DNA of 33,453 bases from a bacterium (GTDB lineage: Bacteria; Patescibacteriota; Gracilibacteria; Absconditabacterales; Absconditicoccaceae), in NCBI GenBank assembly GCA_023245855.1, contig JAHFJL010000003.1, positions 14,424 through 47,876 on the forward strand, in the 5' to 3' direction. This document shows, in pieces, positions 1-8,291 of the stretch. Made by a program: the position numbers and the translations under genes. The notes beneath the pieces are model-generated. The model ran no database searches. It had not been told where the DNA came from and saw only the letters and a program-made list of their open reading frames with translations. The first letter of the stretch is position 1. Each line of letters opens with the position of its first letter.

Positions 1-1304
1 GCACGAGTAATGATTGTCTTTACTTCGTGGGGAGTAAGATTTTGCGCTTCATCAATAATGAATATCGTATTGTTGAAACTGCGTCCTCGAATAGAAGCCA
101 GAGGTTGAATTTTGATCTTCCCCTCCATTTTGAGTGCTGAAATGAAATCCACTCTGTCTGTGGAAGGCTCTTTTTTCGTTTTTCTAGCTTTTGCTGAATG
201 AAGGTCTTCTTCGTTTACTACCTGTACTTTGGGGCCTTTCATCTGACTTTGGATAAAAGCCAAATTATCATATAAGCCTTGCATGTAGGGTGATACCTTT
301 TCATTAGCATCACCAGGAAGCGCTCCGATATCTTTGTTACTCAAAGGTACCATAGCCGCTGAGACAATAATTCTTTCATATAGGCATTCCTTAATTTGTT
401 GAACACCCGTAGCCATAGCCAATAACGTTTTTCCAGTTCCTGCTTTCCCACGTAATGCAACCAGACTTATATCCTGTTGCATCAATGCATGGACAGAAAA
501 TGCTTGTTCAGAATTTTTTGGCGTAATACCCGAAACAGTAACTTTCTTTATCCTGTGGAAATATTCCATCTTTACATCTACACGGACCAGGATGCTCTTA
601 CTTTTGCATTTGAGAGCAAAATACATGTTCGGCTTTATGATTTCCTTATTGATACATGCAGAATATTCTGCATTAAAAATGGGAGCTTTCCCAGCTTCGT
701 ACAAAAGTTCAATCAATGGCGACAAACTTTCATCAACAATTTCTCCTTTTCCGGTATTGAGATCGGATATAGAATGAGGGATTTTATCGTTTTGATAATC
801 CTCTACTTCGATACCGAGTGCACCCGCTTTGATACTCAGGTTGATGTCTTTGGTAACAAGAATCACTCGTCTTTTTTGACCTTTAAGCTCTTCAGCCTTG
901 ATACTGAATATCGCACTCAATATCCTGTGATCCGGGATCTCATCATAGAACAAATCTTTTACTTTGTTGTCTAATTTCCGAGACACCGGTTTAATCTCGA
1001 TAGTACCTAAGCCTTCTCCTAATGAAACACCCCCATGAAATAATGCAGATACCGTTTTGTGTATTGCATTGGGACCTTTTCCATGCGTGTAACTTTTGGT
1101 GGTAGCACGGAGTTTGTCCAGGATACGGTGAAATTCACGAACGTTGACGTTTTTGGTCTCATTCCCTTTCTTGAATTTATCTAATTCTTCAAGGACGGTT
1201 GTGAGGATGCAGACGTCATGTTCCTGAAAATCATAGATAGAATTAAACTTGTGCATAATCACATTCGTGTCAGGTACGAATAATTTTTTTTCTGGATGTG
1301 TCAT
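1..1304 (-). CDS. PhoH-like protein: N-terminal PIN domain plus PhoH ATPase (C-terminus off window)
   Basis: The frame starts at ATG 1304 and runs off the left edge after 434 codons. Residues 1-150 look like a PIN nuclease domain: PDTNVIMH at the N-terminus, an EELDKFK segment, then VTKDINLSIKA. A PhoH-type P-loop ATPase follows, with Walker A GKAGTGKT near residue 285 and Walker B IFIIDEAQNLTPHE close to the window edge. This PIN-PhoH order is that of the YlaK/PhoH2 family, thought to couple RNA unwinding to cleavage in the cytoplasm. About 28 glycines are visible and none is TGA, unlike most neighbours. The remaining ATPase sensor region should lie left of the window. Family assignment is firm; the RNA substrate is not known. 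Confidence 0.93.
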   Translation of the reverse strand, partial: MTHPEKKLFVPDTNVIMHKFNSIYDFQEHDVCILTTVLEELDKFKKGNETKNVNVREFHRILDKLRATTKSYTHGKGPNAIHKTVSALFHGGVSLGEGLGTIEIKPVSRKLDNKVKDLFYDEIPDHRILSAIFSIKAEELKGQKRRVILVTKDINLSIKAGALGIEVEDYQNDKIPHSISDLNTGKGEIVDESLSPLIELLYEAGKAPIFNAEYSACINKEIIKPNMYFALKCKSKSILVRVDVKMEYFHRIKKVTVSGITPKNSEQAFSVHALMQQDISLVALRGKAGTGKTLLAMATGVQQIKECLYERIIVSAAMVPLSNKDIGALPGDANEKVSPYMQGLYDNLAFIQSQMKGPKVQVVNEEDLHSAKARKTKKEPSTDRVDFISALKMEGKIKIQPLASIRGRSFNNTIFIIDEAQNLTPHEVKTIITR

Positions 1305-1417
1305 ATTTATTTTATTTTTTTGTTTATTTAAAATAAACCATATATATTACCTACAATAAAACAATATCATTTTCTGTAAAATATATCTTTTGGGAGAAAC
1401 ATTAAATTCTAAAAAAA

Positions 1418-1445
1418 TAAAAAAAAATCTGAATTTACGTCAGAT
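1418..1445 (-). terminator. Intrinsic terminator after tRNA-Lys
   Basis: Read on the minus strand, ATCTGA, a 7-nt loop and TCAGAT are followed directly by a run of T. It lies just downstream of the tRNA 3' end and upstream of the PhoH-like gene, so it should separate the two transcripts. Confidence 0.75.
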
Positions 1446-1467
1446 CTTATTTTTTTATATCTGTGTA

Positions 1468-1544
1468 TGGTGGGCAAGCGGGGAATCGAACCCCGAACCT
1501 TATCCTCAAGAGGGATCTGCTCTAGCCAATTGAGCTACTCACCC
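1468..1544 (-). tRNA. tRNA-Lys (anticodon CTT), CCA encoded
   Basis: The 77-nt cloverleaf has a seven-pair acceptor stem (GGGTGAG with CTTGCCC, two G-U pairs), D arm GCTC/GAGC, anticodon loop CTCTTGA, a 5-nt variable loop, T arm CGGGG-TTCGATT-CCCCG, discriminator A and an encoded CCA. The anticodon CTT lies at 1508-1510 and reads AAG, and the body resembles bacterial tRNA-Lys. Two oddities: position 37 is G rather than the A expected beside a U36 anticodon (the t6A site), and pair 27-43 is G-A. Confidence 0.93.
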
Positions 1545-1632
1545 ATATATTATTCTGATACACAAAAAACGGATGTGAAATATATATATAGAAAAATCAT
1601 TCAAAAAAGCAATTGAAAATCCTATTTTTTTT

Positions 1633-1656
1633 AAAAAAACTAGGAAATACTCCTAG
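1633..1656 (-). terminator. Intrinsic terminator of the small gene at 1668-1892
   Basis: On the minus strand CTAGGA-GTATT-TCCTAG is followed by seven T. It begins 11 nt after the stop codon of the small ORF, which supports that ORF being a real transcribed gene. Confidence 0.8.
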
Positions 1657-1667
1657 CTCTGAGATTA

Positions 1668-1892
1668 TTATCAATTGTAATATATTTTAGTATTGGGTGC
1701 TAATGCACCTTTGTTCGTGGGACTTGAGCTATACATACATCTTCCACATGATGCATATGCCACTAATTTACCAACAAGTCCACAACCTCGTTGTTCTTGA
1801 TCCTGGCAAATATATACGGTTTCTATCAAACTTGCTTCGACATGAAATGTATATTCAGGTTTTTTTTGGTGATTGGTATTTTGGTTGTTCAT
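1668..1892 (-). CDS. Small Cys-containing protein, 74 aa, function unknown
   Basis: ATG at 1892, one TGA (Gly) as the last sense codon, then TAA. The product is hydrophilic at its N-terminus (MNNQNTNHQKK) and carries four cysteines, including CGLVGK and ASCGRCMY, a possible small metal or redox site. No signal peptide or membrane segment is seen. It is monocistronic with its own terminator and is divergent from the tRNA nucleotidyltransferase across a 156-bp gap. I do not recognise the family; the terminator and the clean frame are the main reasons to call it. Confidence 0.55.
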
Positions 1893-1990
1893 AACATTTT
1901 ATTTTAATTGTTTTTTTATTATGGCATTGTCATATATAAAAACTAAAAAAAATCAATTCATTCTATTCCTTGGCAATATTTTTTCTTTGC

Positions 1991-2020
1991 TTGAAAGTAT
2001 GGGCACTTTGCATATATATA
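1991..2020 (+). promoter_or_regulatory. Possible promoter of the tRNA nucleotidyltransferase gene
   Basis: TTGAAA at 1991-1996 and TATATA at 2015-2020 are 18 bp apart, with the start codon 28 nt downstream. The region is AT-rich, so chance matches are likely. Confidence 0.35.
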
Positions 2021-2048
2021 TTCATATTATTTATCTTATAGCTTCTGG

Positions 2049-3911
2049 ATGCTTTTTTTCGATTATCTCAAGAACCTTGATACGCATATCAATTTTCTCA
2101 AAAAAAAGATCAAAGACAAACATACTCTCTTTCTCGTGTGATGATGTGTCAGAGATCTCCTTTTGGGTATAGAAAAAAAACCGATAGATATCGATTTTAC
2201 GATGAGCGGAGAACCGAAAACGCTTGAAAAACTCATAGATAAAACAGGGATGTCGTTTTTCATGACAGAGAAATTCTGAACTATGACGCTTATAGCTCAG
2301 CCCATACAGTCCATAAAGTCAAAAGTCAAAAGTCAAAATACTTCTACGAACTCAAAATCTGACCTTATGGACATTGGACTTGATGGACCTTCGACTATTA
2401 AGTATGAATTGACGCCCCTGAGAACTGAAGGCGATTATAACGATTCCCGCCATCCCGACACCATCAATCGAAGCAATGATATTCTCCTAGATTCGCAGAG
2501 AAGAGATTTTACGATCAATTGCATCTACTACGCAAATGAGCAACGGAAAAAAGAATACACTCCTCTCCTCAAAGATAAGCATATCATCAAATATACTGAC
2601 GACGAAATCTTTTTGAAAAAACTCGATGATCATGGATATTTACTTATCGCCGATCTCAACCTCCTTATCGTCCAAGATCATACACATATCAAGAAACTTT
2701 TTGATGATGGGATGTACGATGATAAACATCTTATGACTATGCTAAAATCAGTCACTCTATTTTCTCTCGAAAAACAGCCGAAAGCCAAAAGCTTAAAGCC
2801 AAAAGCCATAAGTATCATAATTGATCCGCAAAAAGGTATCCAGGACTGCATCAGAAGAAAATTGAAAGCCGTCTGAGATCCAGATAAAAGATTTATTGAA
2901 GATGCATTGAGGATTATCAGAGCGTTAAGATTTGTAAACGTTTTGAATGAGAAAATAAAAATCAATAAAAATCCATGAAAATCTACAAAAATCGATGAAA
3001 AAATCAGTCTTTTTGATTTTCAGAAAGAGACATGGAATAGCCTCAAAAAGAATCATGCATTAGTAAAAAATGTAGCTAAAGAAAGGATCAAAGAAGAAAT
3101 CATGAAAGCGTTCACCGATGGAAATCCATTTGGATTTGTCGCACTCATGGACGAAGCACAATTATTGGAACATCTGTTTCCTGCGTTATATGCGACAAAA
3201 AATATAGAACAACCAATCAGATATCATCCATTCGATGTCTACGCTCACACCCTATTGACGCTGTTTGAATTACAAAAGATAAATAAAAATCCGCTGGTGA
3301 GATTAGCGATGCTCTATCATGATGTAGGTAAAGTTGATCAATTCGGTGCCTATGCCGACAATCTCAGCAAAGAAGAGATCAGAGCTATCCTCGCTGGACC
3401 GCTCAATCATAGGAGAAGTTCACCTGAATATGCGAAAAAAGATTTCAAAGCGCTCGGATTTTCCAGCAAAGAGATTGCTGACATCGCTCGATATATCGCT
3501 CATCACCATACACCCGAAGAAATGATTTTCGCCAAGGAAGAAAATAAAGAAAAAAAAGTGAGATCTTTTTTCAGCGAGGCAGGCTACGAAAGAGCTATGA
3601 ATGTGTTGGATATCGCGATGGCTGATAGATTAGGGCAGTACAACCCTTTGCAAAATAGTTCTGATATTTCCGATGTAGACGATATAAGAAAAATCCTGAA
3701 AAAACTTCAGAAGGAAGAATGACAATTCACGATGAAGGAATTATGTATCGACGGTTGAGATATCATGAAAGAATTAAAATTGCCTGCATGACCTGCTATC
3801 GGGAAATTATTACAAAAAACACTTGATTGGGTTATGACAGATATCAAATGAAGGAATAACAAGAAGCAGATAGTAGGGTTTCTGAAGATACAATTGAAAC
3901 ATTTAAAATAA
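2049..3911 (+). CDS. cca: tRNA nucleotidyltransferase (CCA-adding / poly(A) polymerase family) with HD domain
   Basis: This 620-aa cytoplasmic enzyme adds or repairs the tRNA 3' CCA. Motifs in order: FLVGGCVRDLLLG (both Gly of VGG are TGA), catalytic DIDFT, KYELTPLRTEGDYND, RRDFTINCIYY, the RNA-binding RFIEDALRIIRALRF, an HD domain with HDVGK near residue 423 and HHRR, and a C-terminal PGPAIGK-type tail. ATG 2049 gives a normal lead-in to the VGG motif; no ATG lies just upstream in frame. Two insertions disturb the family layout: about residues 80-117 and about 160-255. Each contains a period-7 DNA repeat. The gene spans at least seven in-frame TGA codons and ends at TAA 3909-3911. The neighbouring tRNA-Lys already encodes CCA, so repair may be its main job for that tRNA. 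CCA-adding versus poly(A) activity cannot be told from sequence alone. Confidence 0.95.
2315..2335 (+). repeat. Heptamer tandem repeat (AAAGTCA)x3 inside cca
   Basis: Three perfect copies of AAAGTCA. The 21-nt length keeps the frame and encodes a Lys/Ser/Val-rich stretch within the first insertion of the tRNA nucleotidyltransferase. Confidence 0.85.
2781..2808 (+). repeat. Heptamer tandem repeat (AAAGCCA-type)x4 inside cca
   Basis: Four 7-nt units: AAAGCCA, AAAGCTT, AAAGCCA, AAAGCCA. They lie in the second insertion of the enzyme, in a Lys/Pro/Ala-rich peptide just before the conserved IIDPQKGIQD segment. Confidence 0.8.
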
Positions 3912-3922
3912 TTATTTTTTTT

Positions 3923-4043
3923 GTAGAGACATGCTATGGCGTGTCTCTTTTTTTTTATTTTATAGATAAGACGCGATTAATCGTGTCTCTACGAATTATT
4001 TTATTTTATCTTCAAAAAAGACACACGATCGTGTGTCTCTACG
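3923..4043. repeat. Left cluster of AGAC...GTCTCTACG palindromic repeats (3 units)
   Basis: Three units lie at 3923-3947, about 3966-3992 and about 4018-4042. All share AGAC/GTCT outer arms and a TCTCTACG (or CGTAGAGA-type) flank, but their palindromic cores differ: ATGC/GCGT, CGCGATTAATCG and the perfect AGACACACGATCGTGTGTCT. The third unit is followed by GTGTACGATTAACTA, nearly repeated after the last unit of the right cluster. Confidence 0.8.
3926..3956 (+). terminator. Terminator of cca formed by a palindromic repeat unit
   Basis: GAGACATGC-TATG-GCGTGTCTC followed by nine T begins 15 nt after the TAA of the tRNA nucleotidyltransferase. It is also the first unit of the dispersed palindrome family described next, so a repeat copy seems to serve as terminator. 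Confidence 0.75.
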
Positions 4044-4099
4044 GTGTACGATTAACTACTCGCTCCGCAATACTGCGAATAAAAATAATCAACCCCCAC

Positions 4100-4711
4100 T
4101 TAGGCGGACTTGAGACAACGAACGGACAAACCATAATACTCACCTGATTCGTCATCATACCATTCATCCTTGTGTCCGTAGAAGTTAGAACCATCGGCGC
4201 AACGTAGATCAAACATATTATCAATATCCTCGAATTCCTCGTCATTTGGAGTACGCCAACCAGCAAAAATCATTTTTTCTCATTTTAAGAAATTTTGATA
4301 ATTTCATTTATATTTTTTCTCAATGATATCTCTATAGGTAGTCCATGAAGCTGGTAATTTTTTTCCTGCTTTATTTGCCTCTCTCTTTGCCGATTCATCG
4401 GTGAATAACTGTTCTCATTTGTAATTTCCTTCTAGATATTCTCGCACATCTCCTTCTGGATTTTCTTTGACTTTCACTCAGTTTGGATCAGTAATTTCTT
4501 TCCAGTTTGTGCTATCTATCCTAAAATTTTCTTTTTCCAATTTTGGAATCTTTTCTATGGTTTCTTTCTTTTCTGCTTTAGTTCATATCTTCTTATTCAA
4601 GGCGTCAAAAAGTTTTTTTCTTTCTTGTTCATCAATAGTATTAACAATGCTTTTCGCTTGTTTCTCTGTTTTGATTTTCTTTTCAAAAGATCATTTAATT
4701 GGAGATACCAT
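4100..4711 (-). CDS. FISUMP-like protein (Fibrobacter succinogenes major paralogous domain), 203 aa
   Basis: ATG 4711 to TAA 4100, reading through six TGA (Gly) codons. The N-terminal half is Lys/Glu-rich and probably helical (EKKIKTEKQAKS, EQERKKLFDALNKK). The C-terminal half is the recognisable part: LPASWTTYRDIIEKKY, MIFAGWRTPNDEEFED, DGSNFYGHKDEWYDDE and the final EYYGLSVRCLKSA. The last resembles the Y-x-L-S-V-R-C-[LV]-K ending of FISUMP domains, which are abundant in CPR and Fibrobacter and of unknown role. No signal peptide is seen, although many FISUMP proteins are secreted. A promoter at 4792-4819 and a 7-bp hairpin (4753-4769) in the leader lie upstream. Palindromic repeat clusters flank the gene on both sides. 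The domain call is moderately sure; the function is unknown. Confidence 0.75.
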
Positions 4712-4791
4712 GATGATAAAGTTAGTAGGTAAAGAATTGTATAATATAAGACTCTCATTAAAAATGAGAACTTTTATTGTATTTCTTTTAT

Positions 4792-4819
4792 ATTATATGT
4801 ATTTACTATTAAAAGTCAA
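4792..4819 (-). promoter_or_regulatory. Promoter of the FISUMP-like gene
   Basis: On the minus strand TTGACT, a 16-bp spacer and TATAAT lie about 80 nt before the start. The leader then carries TCTCATT-TTT-AATGAGA (4753-4769), a possible attenuator or RNA-stabilising hairpin. Confidence 0.6.
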
Positions 4820-4833
4820 ATAATCATTTTTTT

Positions 4834-5076
4834 GTAGAGACATGCCATGGCGTGTCTCATTTTTTGTTTTTATAAATCAGACGCGATTAATCGCGTCTCT
4901 ACGATTTATTTTGTTTTATTTTTTCGTAGAGACGTCCATTTACCCACCTTCGTGGACTAGTGGCGTCTTTTTTTTTTATAAATAAGACGCGATTAATCGC
5001 GTCTCTACGGTGTATTTTGTAAACCTGCCTGTGCATAGCACAGCAAGACATTTCATGAAATGTCTCTACGATGTAC
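4834..5076. repeat. Right cluster of AGAC...GTCTCTACG palindromic repeats (5 units)
   Basis: This fills most of the 400-bp gene-free stretch 4712-5111; the rest holds the FISUMP promoter and leader. Units at about 4834-4858 (core CATGCCATGGCGTG), 4880-4904 (AGACGCGATTAATCGCGTCT), 4925-4970 (longer, imperfect, T-tract after it), 4985-5009 (same GATTAATC core) and 5046-5070 (AGACATTTCATGAAATGTCT). Arms and the TCTCTACG flank are kept while cores change together on both sides. The last unit is followed by ATGTACGGTTACTA, matching the flank of the left cluster. Confidence 0.8.
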
Positions 5077-5111
5077 GGTTACTAATATTCTCCATCACTC
5101 AGATGCAAAAT

Positions 5112-5570
5112 CTATTTTTTTCTTGCATCGCTAATTTGTTTTTCACATTCTTCCTTCAAAACTCCTGTCTCGATATATAGAGGGTTTTTTGAATATTTAG
5201 CTATATCTTGTACGGTAATATATGGGTTACTATCACTTTCTATTGAAGCACCAAAAATGAAATATTGAATATTTGTTTTGATAGCTGCGGTCATACACAT
5301 CGGACAAGATTCTGCATTACTGATAAGACAATACTCCTTCAAATCTCTTGTCCCTAATTGTTTACATAATTTTCTGATAGCATTTATTTCTGCGTGAGCA
5401 GTAGGATCTTTTTCTGTATATGATGTATTATGGTCAGTCATCACAATATTTCACTTGAGATCAGCAATGACTACTCAGAAAGGAGAATTTCATTCACTGA
5501 CCGCATTTTGCGCTTCATCCATAGCTGTTCTCATCAAAGATTCTTTGAATATTGTCTCCATAGCAAACAT
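5112..5570 (-). CDS. Nucleoside / guanine-type deaminase of the CDA fold, 152 aa
   Basis: A zinc-dependent hydrolytic deaminase of the cytidine/guanine/tRNA-adenosine deaminase superfamily. Zinc and catalytic residues are H59 and E61 in TAHAEINAIR, and C89 and C92 in SCPMC. The N-terminal GNSPFGVVIAD and DHNT segments fit the guanine deaminase/TadA branch. Three TGA codons (Gly) lie in this N-terminal third, so the standard code would truncate the protein. The start could be ATG 5570 or 5561; 5570 is the first ATG after an in-frame TAA. It is the last gene of a tight run miaA-HAD-deaminase (15-nt gap). A tRNA role as TadA is possible, but the sequence after SCPMC looks closer to guanine deaminase; substrate unproven. 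Confidence 0.9.
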
Positions 5571-5585
5571 AGTGATGAATAAAAT

Positions 5586-6260
5586 TTATGACAATATATT
5601 TTTTAAATCTTTTAATGAATCTATCTCCATAGTAGAATAAATATTATTCACTTTTTCCTTTTTCAAATAATTAAATCGTATCGTTTTCGCTCATGCCTTA
5701 TATCATCATTCCATATCAGATCGACCATCTCAGATTACATAGGTGATTTCTGGATTCCCATATAATTTTTCAAGCTTTTCAAAAGAAGCTAGGAAAACAT
5801 CTGGGTGTGGTTTTTTACGTTCGACTTCATTAGCGCTCGTACTCGCCGTAATAATATTTCCTATATTAAAATATTGTATAATTTGTTCTATAAGTTCTTT
5901 AGAAGATCATGAAGAAATTCAAATTTTATATCATTTATCGTATAAATATGTGAGAATCTCAGCTGTATATGGCATAAGATCTATTTTTCATGCATATAAC
6001 AATGATAGGATTATATCCTCCTTCCCGTCTGCGAATCTATTTACCTCTTCCTGGGTGAAATCTATTTTTTTAGTGGCTAAAAATTCTGGTATTCGCTCTT
6101 TGGGAGTCCTTCAAGCATATTTTATTCAAATATTCTTTGGGCTAATAATCGCTCATTTCTCTTTTAGAAAATCAGATTCTATTTGTTGATGAATCTTTTG
6201 CGTGTCAGTCAATGTTCAGTCTAAATCAAATACTATATGTATATTCATTTTATGTTTCAT
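5586..6260 (-). CDS. HAD-superfamily phosphatase, beta-phosphoglucomutase-like
   Basis: A haloacid-dehalogenase hydrolase of 224 aa (220 aa if ATG 6248 is used). Motif I VFDLDGTLTD near residue 11 carries the nucleophile Asp, ISSGSS is motif II, the KKPHPDVF segment supplies the motif III Lys, and IGDGRSDMEGGYKAGAKTI is motif IV. The helical cap between motifs I and II fits subfamily IA (PgmB/Gph-like). About 15 of some 20 glycines are TGA, the heaviest use in the window, including the Gly of DGT. It sits 10 nt after miaA and 15 nt before the deaminase, so it is probably cotranscribed. Sugar-phosphate or nucleotide phosphatase activity is likely; the exact substrate cannot be read. Confidence 0.9.
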
Positions 6261-6270
6261 ACATTAAAAT

Positions 6271-7353
6271 TTACGACAATTTCCAAACTTTATAGGTAAC
6301 ATTCGGTCTAGGCGATTGGATACCCTCAGCAATATATCTGCGGAATCGGCTCCTCTGTTTTTTTGCGAGCTGATGCGTTGTTATTTTCATAAGATCTTCC
6401 ATCTCTTTGGAAGAATATTCAGCATCTATATATTTTACGACTTCCTTGTATCCGATCCCCTGCATAGATTGCAGATCTTTTGTATATACCGATTCGCTTT
6501 CGAAATCTGCAATCATTTCATTTCATTTATGCTTGCAGCTTCTCAAGTCGTCGGTATAACTCAATCATCCAAAAAAACTTCATTTCACTTGTTTTTTTGG
6601 CGGTTGAGAATATCACTGTTTGAGCAATCCCTGCACTTCTTCTACGAGCCCGCCAGCGATCATCTCTTTGATCCTTGCGTTAATTCTCAGGTTGGTATCT
6701 TCTTTATCTCTTCGCAGACCAAGCATAAGCAACGGCCATTGCGGTGGCTGAGAGATGAACGAATCTGTTTTTGTCTTCCCGCTTTTATAATAAATTTCTA
6801 ATGCACGAACGATATATCTCGTGGATTTTGGATGGAGTTTGCTCGCTTCTTCTGGGTCAACTTTCATCAGTTCTCTGTGTAATATTCCCGGCTCTTTTTC
6901 TTCCTTTGCGAAGAGTTCGTCTCTGAGCTGCATATCTGGCTGTACATCCGGCATCGAAAAATTTTTGTATACGGTATCGATGTACAATCCTGTCCCTCCG
7001 ACAATCATCGGTAATCTTTTTCTTGCTTGGATCTCTGGGATTAGCTTGTAGACGTCATTTTTTCGTTGTCATGAAGTGTAGGTCTGATCTGGATCTACGA
7101 TATCTATCTGATGATGAGGGATACGTTGAATGATGTCAGAAGAAATTTTGTCTGTTCAGATATTCATGTACCTAAAAATCTGTCTGCTATCCGCAGAGAT
7201 AACTTCGATGTCGAAATATTCTGACAGTAAAACTGAAAGTTTGCTTTTCCCTGTAGCGGTCGCTCATCGGATAATAACTACTCCATCGGGATGCTTTTTG
7301 CGGAAAGATTCTATTTCTTGTCTCGCTTCTTGGACGATATCTTGGACTTCCAT
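6271..7353 (-). CDS. miaA: tRNA dimethylallyltransferase
   Basis: MiaA puts a dimethylallyl group on A37 of tRNAs that read codons starting with U. P-loop GATATGKS is near residue 30 (first Gly is TGA), followed by ISADSRQIFRYMNIGTDK, the DPDQTYTSGQ region and IVGGTGLYI. The RALEIY segment and the C-terminal MQGIGYKEVVKYI, TTHQLAKKQRSRFRR complete the fold. At 360 aa it is slightly longer than usual. ATG 7353 gives a long leader before the P-loop (about 28 residues); the next upstream sequence is a heptamer repeat. The gene reads through at least seven TGA codons. It heads the miaA-HAD-deaminase run. Confidence 0.96.
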
Positions 7354-7388
7354 ACTAACAACTAACAACTAAAAGTTAACAACTAACA
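7354..7388. repeat. Heptamer tandem repeat (ACTAACA-type)x5 upstream of miaA
   Basis: Units ACTAACA, ACTAACA, ACTAAAA, GTTAACA, ACTAACA run directly against the miaA start codon. A GTTGTTAG / CTGTTAGTT stretch at about 7420-7452 is partly complementary, so the 93-bp gap up to the next gene could fold. Confidence 0.75.
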
Positions 7389-7446
7389 ATTTCGGAATTT
7401 CTAAAACAAAAAATTTCATTCGTTGTTAGGTATTCACTGTTACCTG

Positions 7447-8268
7447 TTAGTTATTTTTGTATTTGTCTGGGTTGAAAAATGGCATAGTAGAACATCATTT
7501 CGTTTGGCACATGATCTGTCAGATCTTTCGTTCTTCCCCTTTTTTGATAAGTACAGCTGACCGTTCTTCTGTGTATTTCTGGTTATTGCTGGCAAGCATA
7601 TATTCGAGCGTATAATCAAAATTTTTGATATTCGGATTTGCCGTATTTGTTGTTTCTTGGATATTCGTAACCACCACTTTCGGCGCAGTGATTATCGCTG
7701 AGAACTTAGATAACCGGTTTTTGCTGAAGTAGGTGATAAAGACGTTGGATGTTTTGAGGTGTGCGTCAGTCATAGCATTAAGCGTAGCCGTATCAATACC
7801 GTTCACTGCCTGATAAAAATTTACGATTATCTGCTGTTCCGCAGAAAGATTTTGCACTGTCGGTTGCACTGCAGCAGGGGAAGGATTCACATTTTCTGTA
7901 GGTGGAGTCTGTACCGAAGTATCTGTATAATCGATATTTCCTGTATCTATATTCGTTATCTGAGCGATCTCTGAGGGTCAGAGATCTTTTTCTTTCTTGT
8001 CTCTTATAAAAGTGAAATATATAGAAGCGAGAAACAAGCCAAATGAGAGAATAAATAAGAGCAAGATAATAAGATCTTTTTTCTTGGACTCATCCACTGA
8101 GTTTGCGACAAACGAAGAAACCTCAGGAGTAACCTGTGCTTCTGTCTTGTGTGGTCTATCATGTTTTCTTGGTCTGCCTGGTCAGTCCTGTATTTTTGTC
8201 TTCGGTTTTTTGGAGACGAATTCTTTTTTTGGTCTGCCTGGACTCTTTTTTTTGTTTTTTGACATCAT
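7447..8268 (-). CDS. Single-span membrane protein with two AT-hook-like motifs, 273 aa
   Basis: The N-terminal 60 residues are basic and hold two GRP cores flanked by basic residues, SPGRPKK (residues 9-15) and GPGRPRK (29-35), matching the AT-hook pattern for minor-groove DNA binding. One transmembrane helix follows at about 65-88 (LIILLLFILSFGLFLASIYF). After it come a Pro/Thr-rich linker and a C-terminal domain with SAEQQIIVNFYQAVNGID, which resembles NTF2-like or lipoprotein-type domains; this is a weak impression. Topology would place the hooks in the cytoplasm and the domain outside. The start is ATG 8268 or 8265. The upstream peptidoglycan-binding protein ends 23 nt away. No family name is certain. 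Confidence 0.75.
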
Positions 8269-8291
8269 ACATATAAGAAGCTAAATTATTT

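Noticed and set aside
477-974. 165-aa plus-strand ORF
   Set aside because: It is antisense to the PhoH-like gene, with no family features.
2283-3722. Apparent split of the tRNA nucleotidyltransferase into two ORFs (2283-2876 and 3102-3722), looking like a pseudogene
   Set aside because: The breaks are TGA codons at glycine positions; with code 25 the frame is continuous from 2049 to 3911.
4039-4266. Minus-strand ORF of 75 aa in another frame over the FISUMP gene
   Set aside because: It is a shadow; the code-25 frame over the same bases gives the recognisable FISUMP ending.
3923-5076. The repeated palindromes as a CRISPR array
   Set aside because: Spacing is irregular, the variable part is the palindrome core rather than spacers, orientation varies, and no cas genes are present.
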